Notes: a model not told the origin generated them from the letters alone. Counted from the first letter of the stretch, positions 10,546 to 22,554 are shown. The stretch is 64,000 bases of DNA from Smallanthus sonchifolius (GCA_023525975.1 CM042044.1:16106501-16170500); one strand, 5' to 3'. Program-made: numbers and translations.

Positions 10546-11821
10546 TTGTTTTCTATACATCTCTACCTTATCAATACATAATTGAGAACATAGATCAGAT
10601 GTTACCTCTGGTGGGATTGAAACTGAAGATGAGGAACCTGTTACTACTTCTCCAAATATAGAAAACATTATATCATGATTTGTGAACTAAACTTAATAAC
10701 AAAAAATCCGGCCAAAATTTTCACAAAAAAAATCAATATTGTCATCTTTTCAAAAACAAATCCAAATAGAGATATGAACGTCCTCTCAAAAATTTTGCCA
10801 AGAAAATTTTTCCTGTCAAAATACTTTGAGATTACTTAGAACTTACACAGAAACTGTGAACTTTCAACGCCCCATGAACTTATGTCAAAGCCGTGAACTT
10901 TCAACACCTGTGAACTTGAGAAAATTCATGTACTTGTACCACAACTGTGAACTTGTGCAAAAGCCGTGTACTTGTACCACAACCGTGAACTCGAGAAAAG
11001 TCGTGAAGTCCAAGTGCCCATGAAACTTACCCGAGAAGATAACCTGTCAACTTGACCAAGAAGCTGACCCATGAACTTACCAGCCGAGAAGTTTACCCAT
11101 GAACTTGTACCTTAAATTACTCGTGAAATCAACCCTGTGGCTGATTTAGTTTCCTAACTAAATCCCTAGAATTTTGGAATTTCAAAATTTGAAATCCAAT
11201 CAAATCCTAAGAGCACGAAGAACACAGGGATGAACAACGGTCTTCTCTATGACAATTTTTAACAATACTCCTCACAAAACAGCAGCAAACTAGCACAAGC
11301 AGTCGGAATAAACACAAAATTCAATCGGAAAATACAAAAAATACCTCTAATCTTGAATCTTTGATATCAATCCGAGCCTTTAATGACTTCAGTTGCTTTG
11401 ATACAAATTGTAAGTCCTAAATCAACGATGGATCTTCAAACACACTGACAAATGAACAAGATATCAAAGTCTCACACATAGTAGGCGGAATCTACACGTG
11501 TGGTGATTCAAGAACAGGATTCAATGTAACACACTTATATTATCCAACAAAAGCAATTACAAAAGAAAAAGTAAACAAAGCCGTTATGTCTAACCGCTCT
11601 TGCTAAAATGCTAACCTAACTTAGGTCATGAATACATGTATTTATACTAAGCCTAATAATACTAAGCCTATACATACATGTTCTCTGCCCACATATATAG
11701 CCTGGCCTAAGACCGAACCCGTGAACCTAGTTCATGGTTACAGAATCCGAAAACCCTTCTATTCGGTAATACCAACACTTATATTTATTTTATACGTCAT
11801 CTCACATACACAGACCCAACA
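10545..11821 (-). mobile_element. Truncated copia-like element (5' LTR plus leader)
   Basis: At 11409-11821 lies a 413-bp LTR with plus-strand ends TGTAAGTCC and CCCAACA. Next to it (11395-11406, minus strand) is TTGTATCAAAGC, 10 of 12 matches to the initiator tRNA-Met primer site. The sequence then runs through a leader to about 10545, where it abuts the gypsy RNase H. There is no second LTR and no recognisable pol, so the element is truncated on its 3' side, and the gypsy integrase core is missing at the same place. The left boundary is approximate; the right one is exact because gypsy coding (YHSSLG) resumes at 11822. Confidence 0.65.
10850..11110. repeat. Degenerate GTGAACTT array in the copia leader
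   Basis: About twelve copies of GTGAACTT and close variants (ATGAACTT, GTGTACTT) occur with irregular spacing of 15-30 bp. The neighbouring LTR carries one palindromic form (CGTGAACCTAGTTCATGG, about 11719-11736). The arrangement parallels the leader array of the long copia at 48685-49082. Confidence 0.6.
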
Positions 11822-12240
11822 ACTACCATTCTAGTCTTGGTATGCCACAATTTGAAATGTTGTATGGAAGACGGTGTAGAACAACCGTGTATTGGGGTGA
11901 AATTGGTCAAAGGGAGCTTGGTATTAAAGAAGTGGCTAAGACCACCTCGAAAACAATTAACACAATTAGGGAGCGTTTAAAAGCCTCTCAACACGGTCAA
12001 AAGTCCTACACGTACAAAAGGAGGAGGCCGATTGAATTCCAAGACGATATAGAAGTGGATGAAAAGTTGAATTATGTTAAAGAACCAATTGCTATCTTGG
12101 ATAGAAAGGCGAAACGCTTGCGCAACAAGGAGATTAAGCAAGTGTTGGTTCAACGGAAGCATAAAAAGGGGGCGAAAACTACTTGAAAAACCTAGGAAGA
12201 AATGCTCAAGTACTACCCTAATCTATTTATCTAATGTTCG
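11822..12240 (+). pseudogene. gypsy integrase C-terminus and tail
   Basis: The reading starts YHSSLGMPQFEMLYGRRC, the conserved integrase block after the DDE core, followed by the GPY-like region (KRRRPIEFQDDI). A frame-conserved tail follows, with VDEKLNYVKEPIAILDRKAK, RLRNKEIKQVLVQRKHKKG and then EEMLKYYPNLF after a stop. This is the chromodomain-like tail seen in plant chromoviruses, although the aromatic cage residues cannot be checked in this damaged copy. The upstream integrase core is absent. The quasi-palindrome and polypurine tract follow immediately. Confidence 0.75.
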
Positions 12241-12277
12241 GTTTCGAGGACGAAACCCAAAGTTAGGGGGGATGATT
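12241..12277 (+). other. Palindromic box and polypurine tract of the host gypsy
   Basis: GTTTCGAGGACGAAAC (12241-12256) is a quasi-palindrome 21 nt before the 3' LTR, followed by the purine run AGTTAGGGGGGATGA ending just before TGTAAC at 12278. The polypurine tract primes plus-strand cDNA synthesis. Confidence 0.7.
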
Positions 12278-13322
12278 TGTAACGAACCAAATTTCGGTTT
12301 AATAAAATAATATGTAAATCATATTATTAGGGGTGTAGTCAAATAAATGGAAAGTTGGGGGGGTTTGTTGCAAAAGGTGGGTTTTGACTAAACTTGTGGG
12401 AAAATGTGTCAAAACTAACAGTTTAATGACTAAATGTGAAAAATGGCAATGTGTTGGTGGTCTTGGTGGAGGAAATCAGACACACACTTATTGTGTGTGT
12501 TGCAAAAATTACAAGAGAGAAAGAGGAGAAAAAGGATCTTGATCAAGAACTTGGAATCTAGAGTTGCATGCTCGAAATTGAAGAACTTGGTTAGGACATC
12601 TCCTTCCAAACATCAAGTAAGCTACTCTTTATCTCTTGAATTCACCATAGATTGTGTTCTTAGTGGGTTTTTATAAAAATCAAGTTAAGTGTTGAATTGG
12701 TGGTTGCTTATGGTTGATAACTTGTTTAAAGTTAAAACCTATCTTTATTAGTGTGAAAAAGTAGTTAATAACATCCTTTAATAATCCAATAAAAGAATGT
12801 TGGAGTTAGGGTTCTTGAGGTCAAAATTGGGGGTTTCGTAATTGGGGTGTTTAAATGTTGAATTGAGTGTTTATAAGTGTTTATGGTGTTATATAAACAC
12901 AATAAGAGGTAGAAAACTGAATTAGTTTGATGAATTGAAAATAGTTGAATTTGAGGTAAAACGGGTGAAAACCTTAACGGGTCAAAATGGGTGGAATTGG
13001 TTTAGGAAGGGTTAAAGCTTGTGTGGAGCTTAATAAACCAAGTTTTTATTTAAGGGTAAAAATCACTAGATTTTGGGTGGGATTCAAACCTCAATTGTTG
13101 AATTATTAGAGGTTTATTTTATTACGAAACAAGTGGATGGTTTAGTAGCTAGCTCGGAAGACGAACTGGGACCTTCATTAGCCAAAGGCAAGTGCTTTGC
13201 ACTTACTTAGTAATAGAAATAATGGTTGATACATGTAAATAGGATTATGTGGTTAAATTCTATTCAGGTATGTTGTGTTGTGGAAACTTGTCTTATGTGG
13301 TTAATAGTCAAATAAAATGGGA
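12278..13322 (+). repeat. 3' LTR of the host gypsy, first part
   Basis: The LTR starts TGTAACGAACC directly after the polypurine tract. It is interrupted at 13323 by the copia insertion, and resumes at 50709 after one duplicated TGGGA. The sequence is AT-rich with no credible ORF. A G-rich block (GTTGGGGGGG) lies near 12353. Confidence 0.7.
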
Positions 13323-13595
13323 TGTAGATCCTGATTTCACTCGGAAATCACTCAGATGATCGATTACACACACAAACACAGGCGAAAACTGTGTGTATGG
13401 TGGTGAAACAGAAGATAGAATCAGAATCGGTGAAGCTAACAGGCTAACCACACTCAAAAATCAACACAAACATATATGAAATTGTAAGAACAACAGTATA
13501 AAACAACTGCAAATGTGTATTGATTCAGAAACTTGTGAAAGAGAAAGGTTCAGGGTTACAACCGCTACTCACACCCTAAACATTCTCAAACTAGG

Positions 13596-13605
13596 CTATT
13601 TATAG
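13596..13605 (-). promoter_or_regulatory. TATA box of the copia 3' LTR
   Basis: CTATAAATAG on the minus strand; the first palindromic unit begins about 25 bp upstream. The same box is at 50415-50424 in the 5' LTR, where it would drive element transcription. Confidence 0.65.
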
Positions 13606-13629
13606 TAATTGATAGGTATCGAACCTATG

Positions 13630-13735
13630 TCAACCGAAACTACTAGTTTCGGTTGAACATTTACAAGTGATAGACAAACCTGTCGAAACTACTAGTTTCG
13701 ATTGAACAAATCTTAATCGAAACTATGTAGTTTTG
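13630..13735. repeat. GAAACTACTAGTTTCG palindromes in the copia 3' LTR
   Basis: Three near-palindromic units of about 16-20 bp (CGAAACTACTAGTTTCG and variants) are spaced about 40-50 bp apart. The third is degenerate (GAAACTATGTAGTTTTG). The 5' LTR has the matching set at about 50455-50575. Confidence 0.75.
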
Positions 13736-13868
13736 ATGGCCCAGACTTAGACTAAAAACATAAAGTTACAATACTAAAATTACAATACTAAAATTAAACT
13801 GTAGAAACTAAGCTAAAATAAGCTTGTCCAAAATACAATGATGCTATCAACTTACAAAATACATGACC

Positions 13869-16590
13869 CTACAATCTCCCCCTAAGATGTTGCATCAATG
13901 TCTTCAACTCTCCACTAAGCAGTTGGTCCTTCAGCTGGTTTTTGAAAAGTATATAGGGCTTTGCATCTGCCTCATCCTCATCACTATAAGCTTGAATGTG
14001 ATTCTTGAATAGCATATCCAGATCATCATGTTGAAATTTCAGAAGCTCCATTGGCTCAAAGATTACCATGTCTTCCTTGCCTTCACACTCTATTACAACA
14101 CTATCATTGTTGACTTGAGTATGCAGGTAATGTTCAAAATTTGAGGCCATCATCACTTTCCCTAGATTTTGAAGGGGGCCAGATTTCTGAGGTCATAGAA
14201 GGGAAGAGTTTGGAAGTCAGTCATGTTCTTGAAATGTTGGACTCCTCCCTTATATCGTCTGATAATGAAAAGCTTCCTCTCAGTATCATATTTCCATCCA
14301 ACCGGAGGCCTTTTCAGCTCTTGGTGTTCAACTATCCATTCATAGGTTTGCGGGCTTTCCTATACTACAATCTTTCCCAACCAAGGTTTCTTCGGGTTTG
14401 AGTAGTTAGGATCAATAGGAAGTTGAGTTGGAGCTTGAGTGGCTTCAGATGCTGTTGGAGTTGATTCTTCAGTTACAACGGGCTTCACAATGTTGACCTG
14501 GACATCTTCTTCTATTTTATCTTCATCAGATAGGGCTTGGATTTCATCTCCCTCTTCTGTGAAGTATCTTGTCCTTTCAGTTTCCTTTTCTTCAGTAGGT
14601 AGGATTTCTAGATACAGTTCATTGTAGCCAAAGTTGTCGATTTCATCTACGAGGGCATTGAGCTCATCGTCACATGCCACATCTTTTTCATCCAGAATTA
14701 CCACTTCAACGTCAGTTTCAATTCCCTTCCCTATCTTCCTAGCTTCTCCTCTTTCACTTGCTGAGGGAAGGTCGAACTCTTGCTCTTCAACCTTTACTTC
14801 CACAGCCTCCTTTGTCTTGGCAGCATGGCCAAAAAAGATAGTCATTGCTGACTCAGGGTTTGTAACAAGGTAGGGGAGAGGGTCCACAAGCAGAAGTGGT
14901 CTCCCCCTGAGCTGTGGAGGCAGTTGCTTGTTCAGAGGTCTTGACCATTGAAGCTTTGAGTTGCTCAACAATGTCAGATAAAGCTTTGAGATCTTGTTGT
15001 TGTTAAGAAATAAGTTTCTATTGAGCTTCCAACTGAGTTTGCTGGACATCCAGCTGGGAGTGTAAACCCCCAACTTCCAGCTTCATGTCTTTAACCTCAT
15101 CTTTACATTCATTTAGCTCGGTCCTCAGACTTTCAATCACTGATTCTTTCTCTTTAACATAATCATGAAGCTTCTTTACTTCAAGACTTAAAGTTTTGAC
15201 TCTCGGTACAGATGATGTTGGTTCATTAGATGGTGATGTGGGTGGTGTAGGAATGTGTACATGTTGAGGTGATGGTGGTGGTGTAGGAATGGGTGCATGT
15301 TGTGGAGATGGAGGTGGTGTAGGTTGTGGTGTTGGCTGTGGTGATGGTGGAGGTGTGGGTTGTGGTGTATTAAAAATGGAATCAGAGGAAGATGATAGAT
15401 CTTCAAACCCAGTCTTATTTTTCTTGGCCTTAGGCACTTCAAGTTCATAGTCCGAGTCTGAGTCAATTTGTCTCTTGGAGGATGATGCAGGGTGTTCAGT
15501 TTAAGCATCGGAGTCTGACCTGTAGTAGTATGACCCGTAGATCCCTGCATCCAGAGTCCCACTAGACTCTGTGACCTCCTCTTCATCTCCTTGAATACCA
15601 ACTTCAATATTAACCACTGGCTCAACAGGAATCTGAACTTCCTCAACAAAGGCAGCCTCTTGCACAGGCTCATCAACAAGTTGTTCTTCTTTCTTGAACA
15701 ATGGGAATTTGAATATTTGCTTCACCTTCAGCCTCTTGCTGGTTCCCTTCATCTTGTTCTACCTCTACTTCTTATTCTGATGAATGGTCTTCTACCTCCA
15801 GAGCTGGGTCAATATCAGGGACAAACTCTTCTTCTTCCCTAATAACATGACTGAACAAGGGAATGTCGGCAATAGCCCTGTTGGTTCTTTTGTTTGTACT
15901 CTTCATGTAGCTAAGAGTTTTGGCCATCATGTGATAAAAAACAAATACATGTCCACCTTGTTTAAGCTCGGGAAGAAGGTGGTTGATAATGATCTCAAGA
16001 ATCTTGGATATACACGAAATTTCTCCTTAACAACTCCAGTCAGATTATCCTTAAGTTGTCTGAACACCAAGCCAGAAAAGTTATAGTTTCTGCCCTTGAT
16101 TAGACCCAACCTAGCAGAAGACACTGTGATATTTTCGGAGTCGAAGCCACCTTTTCTGATTGATAAGCAGTAAATAAACACATGCACTATGTGCCTCCAA
16201 TGACTTGGCAAGGAATTCTTTATGATTTGACCGCTCGTTAGGATGCCCCAATATTCTGAAGCACTCCTTAACATAGAAGATTGGGAATTCAATTGGTGCT
16301 TCTGGGTCATCATTGAAATGTAGTACATCTCTAATAGTAGCTTCAAAAAATAGAATCTCTTGATCATATACAGTAGCTCTTATGTGCTCCACATTCTCAA
16401 TAGTTACAATCTCTGCTGACTCACAGAATTGCCTTATGGTTGTTTCAAAAACTTGGATGTTGTGACTTATAGCAAAACTGATGTTTGAGTTGGCCAAAAA
16501 GGTCAAGACTGGAACAAACTCTGCACTCTTAGGATCGTTGGCATCAATAAATGCACATACATTGTGCCTCTTTACAAATAAGAGATCCAT
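13869..16590 (-). pseudogene. Extra ORF downstream of copia pol (env-like position)
   Basis: Reading minus strand from ATG at 16590 (MDLLFVKRHNVCAF), a protein of roughly 900 codons is traceable in shifting frames. It has an N-terminal conserved block with NSNISFAISHNIQVFETTIR and FPIFYVKECFRILGHPNE, then LGLIKGRNYNFSGLVFRQLK. An acidic region (about 15780-15500) follows, then a Pro-rich repeat (PTPPPSPQ, about 15390-15230), a coiled coil (KKLHDYVKEKESVIESLRTE) and an acidic C-terminus ending LMQHLRGRL. The stop TAG lies inside the first bases of the 3' LTR, so the polypurine tract is coding. TTTGCAG precedes the ATG, a likely splice acceptor. No signal peptide or membrane span is evident, so I do not call it an envelope. 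Similar ORFs occur, to my recollection, in Asteraceae copia elements; function unknown. Confidence 0.65.
13874..13884 (-). other. Polypurine tract of the copia
   Basis: TAGGGGGAGAT on the minus strand directly precedes the 3' LTR. It overlaps the last codons of the extra ORF. Confidence 0.8.
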
Positions 16591-16592
16591 AT

Positions 16593-16599
16593 CTGCAAA
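16593..16599 (-). other. Putative 3' splice site before the extra ORF
   Basis: TTTGCAG on the minus strand ends two bases before the ATG at 16590. A possible donor, GTAAGA, lies at 17170-17175, giving a candidate intron of about 580 nt that would contain the palindrome array and the microsatellite. Upstream donors nearer the leader are also possible. Confidence 0.4.
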
Positions 16600-16689
16600 C
16601 ACACAAGATCAATCAATCTTGATACTTAGAGAAATTTTAGAGAAAAACTTGATCGAAACTATTTGAACCAACACTTAGACATTTTCTGA

Positions 16690-17000
16690 GACAGACATAG
16701 TTTCGATCGAAACAACAAGTTTCGGTTAATACTTAGAAAATTGCAGAAAAGGCCATATCGAAACTACTAGTTTCGATCGAAACAACAAGTTTCGATAAAC
16801 ACTTAGAAAATTTCAGAATAAGTCTTATCGAAACTTCTAGTTTCGATAGAAACAACAAGTTTTGGGCAAAGAGACTAGGGGAAATTTGGGTATCGAAACT
16901 ACTAGTTTTGATTGAAAATCTGTTTAAATTTTGAAAAACCAATTTTAAAGTAAAAACACAACTTTTATCGAAACTACTTAGTTTCAATGCCCAAACCCTT
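16690..17000. repeat. Palindrome array in the copia 3' non-coding region
   Basis: At least six copies of the LTR motif (CGAAACTACTAGTTTCGAT and variants such as CGAAACAACAAGTTTCG) lie in about 310 bp. An isolated copy is near 17565. Confidence 0.75.
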
Positions 17001-17049
17001 GATCATACTTAAACACACAGAAACAATCACACATAATGAAGACTAAGAT

Positions 17050-17053
<4 letters not shown>

Positions 17054-17111
<58 letters not shown>

Positions 17112-17112
17112 C
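17054..17112. repeat. Compound microsatellite (AC)n(AT)n
   Basis: An uninterrupted CA/AC run of about 36 bp is followed by a TA run of about 22 bp. Confidence 0.95.
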
Positions 17113-18799
17113 AAGCACACGAAAAATATAAAGTAAAAGGTAAAAGTAGCCTGTGTTGCCGAAACTTCATCTTACCGAAGATTCAAGAAAGATCTACAAA
17201 TGTGAACGTAAAGATGTAAGTTATCGACAATGGTAAGTTAACGAACACGATTTAAGCCTTAATATGCCTTTAAAACGATGTAACAGTCGTAAAAACCTTT
17301 CAAACTCAAACCCTAGGTATGTTCATCTGAAATTTCACAGTGAAACCACAAAATCGTTACCAGATGATGAAGACGACAGAGGAATCAGATGAAAACCACT
17401 GATTTCGCAAACTTAGACCGAATGGTTTGAGAGCTTTTGTGTGTGAGAGAGAAAGTTTAAAGTGATTGGAGACGGTAAAGTGAGGCTTGACGACGAAGAA
17501 ATCGGATTATGAAGACATTTAATTTTTCATGTGGTAAAAGACCAAAATGCCCCAGTCTAAACTACTAGTTTCGATAGGCAAAAGAAGTTTCGGGTGACTA
17601 GGTAATTTCGGGTGACATTGAAAGTTTAGGTGAATTGAGTAATTTTGGGTGAACTCATGAAGTTTCGATAGCCATAGAACATATACAACTTTAAAAATAA
17701 TATAAAAGCTATTTACAAGATATTTACACTTTTATACAAACTTAAAATAAAATATTCACAGGATATTCACACTTATCTTCTTGGAAAAGATCCAACATGA
17801 GATCAAATCTGGTCAGTCTCTTGAAACACTCCTTTTGCAATTAACTACTATGAGTCCCTGAAGATAGCTGATATTTGTGCAAAGTAGACCCGAACATTTG
17901 TTTGTACATAGGTTTGATGTGATTATAAGGTACCATTTAAGCATGATACAAGGTGTACCCCACATATTGAAATAAAATGGTTTGGAAAACCTATCAATCC
18001 TCAAGAAATACCCATATTCATCCTATCATCTTTTTCTGATTAACCAAGGTACCATCTTAATAATTTCAAAATACCACCAAAATAAAATAAGAAACCCAAG
18101 TGGATTAGAAGATTTAAAATGAAAAATATGCAAGTAGATATTAAAAAGGTACAAACATTCTAGCAAAACAGAAGAAGTCGTAAAATTATCCAAGCGGATA
18201 GGAAAATGTTGAACACCCGAGATCTTTGCGTAAGCAAAACAGACGGGGTCAAATCATCCAAGTGGATGGGAAAAAGATGAACACCCGAGATATTTGCATA
18301 AGCAAAACATACGGGGTCATTAGTGGTAAATGTCGTTACTTTGACGGTCACCTGGCGTATAGGAATCCAACACGTAGAACTATATCTGATTGAATTGGTT
18401 TTCTTACTAGACAAAATGGGTTAGATGTTTCAATAATTGGTTCAAACGCACAAATATGAAATAGAATTTAGGTTTTCACACTACTTACAAATTTTAACCA
18501 TATGCCGGGCCTACCAGCTATACCTCAGTAAACACCATCGCTTTTAGTCCATTCCATGTTCAAGAGATGTGATCAGACACTATCATTTCTCAAAGATCAG
18601 ATTCAATTTTCTTGTAACAAAAACCACTTGTAAGACCGTACACAAAGCAATTCTTTTCAATTTTGACATATTAAATTCTCACTTCTCCCCCAAAAGATTT
18701 GCTAGGTAATAATAAATAAACTATACATAAAAGGAAAATCTTTTTGGAAATTTTCTTGAATGTTAAGCATAAACATAAAAACAACTAATATACACAGGA

Positions 18800-19396
18800 T
18801 TACTGAAAGTTTATCATGCCAAACATCTCCACCAGTTGGGCAAATCTGGTAGAGTCAAAAGCCTTTGAGAAGATGTCTGCGGTTTGCTTGTCAGTTTTGA
18901 CTTCAACGATTTGAATAGGTTTCTTTTCAACACAATCACAGATAAAATGATGTTTAATCTCGATGTGTTTGGTCTTGGAATGCTGGACTGGGTTTTTAGT
19001 GATATGGGGAACGACAGTGTTGTCACAAAGAATGGGTGTCTCATGGAATATGATCCCATAATCAAGCATCTGATGGTGTATCCATCTGACTTGGGAACAA
19101 CAAAGGGCGACAACAATGTATTCGACTTCAGCGGTGGATAGGGAAACAGTGGATTGTTTCTTACATTGCCATGAGACAAGGCGGTTGCCAAGGAACTGTC
19201 AACCTCCAGAAGTGGATTTGTTGTCTAAGTTGCATCCCCCGTAGTCTGAATCTGAATAAGCCACAAGATCAAACAAGTCATTCTTAGGATTCCAAAGACC
19301 CAATTTTGACTTATACTTTAAATAACGCAAAATATGTTTGACAGCAGATAAATAAGAGAGTTTAGGATTAGCCTGAAAACGTGCACACAAGCACAC
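18800..19396 (-). pseudogene. copia RNase H, C-terminal part of pol
   Basis: Read on the minus strand from the LARD junction: ARFQANPKLSYLSAVKHILR, then LVAYSDSDYGGCNLDNKSTS with the RNase H aspartates. The rest follows in another frame with NPVQHSKTKHIEIKHHFI and the pol end near FGMINFQ. These are diagnostic Ty1/copia RNase H blocks. A frame change occurs around 19200, and the region between has lost part of the TAEAEY block. It is cut at 19396 by the LARD; the upstream RT ends at 32099 with SRPDIMFAVC. Confidence 0.85.
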
Positions 19397-20558
19397 TGTC
19401 ACACCCCAACCGACGGCGGAATACGTCGGGGCGGATATGTAGACTGTTCAAAAGCTCAAGGTTTGTTAAAGTTTAAATATTTAAACAACCAACTTCATAT
19501 CATAAATAAACATAATTCCAACAATACAAGGAACGTAGAGATACATAAATAGTTTCTTTAAATTAGATTCTAGGTCCTCGGTCCTAAGTAAAGCAACTTG
19601 TACTTATTCTCAAGCATTAGTACCTGAAACATGATGAAAACAAGGTCAACTAAAAAGTTGGTGAGCATACATAGGTTTTAACAGAAAACCAAGCTTAAAG
19701 TGTTTTATACAATTCATACGATATACGTGTATAAAGCAATTATAGAGAATCTATAGTTAAACTAAGTGTGTACAATCAAACCTTGACTGAGGCATAACAC
19801 GCAGGTTACCCTAATGTAAAGTCGGTAACAAACACCCTAACCGGGTAGGTTTGTCAGACACAATAGATCTATCAATGTTAACCGTTGGCTTGTATGGAGT
19901 TAATGATTGTACTAATGTCATGTATATGTAGTCTTAACTCATAGCATTCAAGCAAAAAGCACATAACACATAATATCATATTATTGAATTGTATTTAAGT
20001 CTATGCAAAAGGTTTCAAAAAGTAAATCATGTTTCACCCCAAAAGTACAAAATAAAAAGGGGGGCTATGTAAACTCACTTGTATATGTTGTGTGGATAAC
20101 ACGAGCAATATGAACCCCAAGTGATTCTCAAATCCAATTAACCTAGTGTGGGAAGTATGATCTAGAATTAATAATATGCACAAGGTATAAGGTTAGGCCT
20201 AATGGTCATCGGGTCTTGTTATGGGTGAATTTGCATAGAGAATGTATCATTTTATGTAGACGAATAAGTTGTCAAAAGTTCGATATAAACTTGTAAGTTC
20301 AAAGTGTGATATGAAAATATTATTTAAAGTTCATAGTTAAATAAATAAAATTCTTTTTATTTATTTAAAAATAATAAGTTTTGTTAAACGTAATGTGATT
20401 TTGTTTATTTAGAATAAATAAATCTATTTATTTATTTATTTATTTACGACAACGTGTCAAAATATATTAATACATTTTAAAGAAAAACTCTAATTGAATT
20501 TATAAATGTATAAATTTATTTATTTATAGTTAACGTAATATGACTTAAATAAAGAATG

Positions 20559-20561
<3 letters not shown>

Positions 20562-20605
<44 letters not shown>
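20562..20605. repeat. (AT)n microsatellite in the LARD 3' LTR
   Basis: An uninterrupted TA run; the corresponding site in the 5' LTR near 30197-30210 is much shorter. Confidence 0.9.
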
Positions 20606-20612
<7 letters not shown>

Positions 20613-20939
20613 GGTAAATTCTAATATATTTATATAGGGAAAAACAAATGACTTATAAAAATGTATTTTTTTTTATTTCTTTTCAAAAATAGGTAATTAA
20701 TTACTTGTTTAATTATTTAGAATATATCTAAATAGTTTAAAATGAGATTATTATTATTATTTTTTTATTTTATTTATTTTATTTTATTTTTTTTATAAAA
20801 CATCCTCATTTGTGAAATAGGGTTTATTGCTTTTATAAACTAAATCGGTTCAATAATGCCCAAAACTGATCTAAAAGTATTTGATTTTTATAAAATAATC
20901 CTTTTATAACTTAAAAACTAGTTAAAAATGATCTTAAAA

Positions 20940-21180
20940 CGAAAAGGACTCCACCCGGCTCGAACCCGGGTGGGTTCTCTGTTGGGCATCCGTCTCACTA
21001 TTGAACCAAGGGAACAATTTCTGCTAAAGACCTGGTTCGAAATTGTGTTAACATGATATTGAAAAGGGCCGGGTTCAAGGCAGGCATAAGCGCAAAAAGA
21101 CCTTAGGTATGGGTTTCGAACCCACGCCACTCGGTCCATTGGTGCAGTGACTTAACCAGTTGGAACGAGTGGGTTCGCTG
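20940..21180 (-). other. Two tRNA-like segments in the LARD LTR
   Basis: On the minus strand there are two B-box-like motifs, GGGTTCGAGCC (near 20952) and GGGTTCGAAACCC (near 21118). Each has an A-box-like TGGTTCAATAG or TGGTTAAGTCA 40-50 nt upstream. The same pair is in the other LTR (about 30530-30770). Neither folds obviously into a complete functional tRNA by eye. They may be relics of captured tRNA or SINE sequence that became part of the LTR. Confidence 0.4.
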
Positions 21181-22267
21181 GTATAACTTGAATCCCAAAA
21201 ACATAAAAACGTTAGTTAGATTAAGTGAAATCCCCTAAATCAAAATCGCAAGAACAGGTAGAGAACTCAGGTTGAAATCGAGTCTGATACAACTGTTGTC
21301 ACAAATTGATAAGGGGCTTTTTATATGCTTTCAATTACGAAACAGAAGGTACAAATCTTACTTGTGTTGGGTGAGTATCGGAGCTGACGGCTAGAGGAAA
21401 CAGGGACGCTGCTCTTGATGCTCGATCGATAGCCAGAGTCGTAATGTGATGGAATTTGGGGTTGCGAGAGCTTATCCAAGTCTGTGTGAAGGTGTGGGAA
21501 TGATTTAAAGGGTTGATTCTGTTTCAAAGGCCCCGATTTGATTTGGGGTTACGCATGGTGATGGATAGCTGTGTTTACGCGTAAATTGGATCAGTTGGGG
21601 ATGAACTAGGTCATGTAAAGGGTTAGATTCATGCGAGATTAGTCAGGGAATGATTTATGGGTGTTAATTGCATTTAATTCTCTGATTTGGAAACGATTTG
21701 AACACGGTTTGACTCCGGAAGGTCAAACTATTCAAAATTTGAAATCATCCGCGTAATTAGTCGAATTGGATTATACGGATCGGGATATCGTCAATTATTG
21801 ATTTTGTGCGTAGTGAAGTCCGTAACAACAGATTTTTCGATTTCGTATGTTGGATTTCATCGATCTGGGCCTGTTTGACTTTTGAGGAGTCAAACCTGCA
21901 CGAATTTGAGATTAGCCGCGGGTTAGGATCGAGTTGTAACTTTAGATGGGCCTGGATGTGGTCAATAATTGATTTCACACGGGTGGGCAGCCCATAGTAA
22001 CCTGATTTGATTGAGTCTGGTCTTGAATGCAAGGAATTGGCCCATTTGACATTGGAAAGTCAATTTCGGTCAATTTGAATCAATTAAGGTTATGGTTGGT
22101 TAAAACTTGATGAATAGTTAAGTAAACCTAGGTCAAAGGTTCGTTTGTAAGTGAGGGTTCAATATTGGTGGTTTATTTATTTTAAATTTCCTTTATAAAA
22201 TTCATTTCTTTTATAAACTTTATAAAATAATTAAAATTTAAAATGTTAAATAAATATTCATACATAT

Positions 22268-22273
22268 ATGTGG

Positions 22274-22314
<41 letters not shown>

Positions 22315-22318
22315 TGTA
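22268..22318. repeat. (AT)n microsatellite in the LARD 3' LTR
   Basis: TA runs broken by ATGTATA; the counterpart is at about 31862-31896 in the 5' LTR. Confidence 0.85.
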
Positions 22319-22519
22319 TATAAATATCAAACAAGTGTTAGAGAATTGTATATGTAAACGTCAGACCCTAAATTTTGGATAGATGTATTAACTTAAAATA
22401 ACGATTTATGTGACATAAGGGCTTGAATAAATACAGGTTTTAAATGTAGTGTTATTATTGAAATCATTAAAATAAACGAATAAGGAAAATTCATGGTCTG
22501 CGAAATCACGGATGTTACA

Positions 22520-22554
22520 ATCTCCCCATGTTGAGAGAATTTCGTCCCGAAATT
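22520..22554 (-). other. Polypurine tract and palindromic box of the LARD
   Basis: On the minus strand AATTTCGGGACGAAATT (22554-22538) is followed by CTCTCAACATGGGGAGAT and then the 3' LTR. The purine run is short (GGGGAGAT). Confidence 0.65.

Larger units (their letters stand above)
13323..13873 (-). repeat. 3' LTR of the long copia
   Basis: This 551-bp LTR has plus-strand ends TGTAGATCCTG and GACCCTACA. It matches the 5' LTR (49371-50708 minus its MITE, about 560 bp) over its whole length with scattered differences. Minus-strand TATA is at 13596-13605; palindromes lie just upstream. Confidence 0.88.
16600..18799. other. Non-coding segment between copia pol and the extra ORF
   Basis: About 2.2 kb with no credible ORF. 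It holds the palindrome array, a CA/TA microsatellite, and around 18180-18310 a direct duplication of about 65 bp (AAAATTATCCAAGCGGATAG and AAATCATCCAAGTGGATGGG lead the two copies). It probably contains 3' untranslated sequence of gag-pol and intron sequence for the extra ORF. Confidence 0.5.
19397..22519 (-). repeat. 3' LTR of the LARD
   Basis: This LTR of 3123 bp is colinear with 29033-32098. Differences are scattered substitutions and variable AT-dinucleotide tracts (for example about 44 bp at 20562-20605 against a much shorter tract near 30197). It includes two tRNA-like B-box motifs near 20950 and 21118. Confidence 0.88.

Noticed and set aside
14439..14873. Plus-strand frames across the copia extra ORF
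   Set aside because: Ser-rich antisense shadows of the acidic minus-strand coding sequence.
13869..16602. Envelope gene
   Set aside because: The position matches, but no signal peptide, transmembrane anchor or cleavage site can be seen; the protein is acidic, Pro-rich and coiled-coil.
20940..21180. Functional tRNA genes
   Set aside because: B-box-like motifs are present, but I could not build a full cloverleaf with acceptor and anticodon arms; kept only as tRNA-like sequence.
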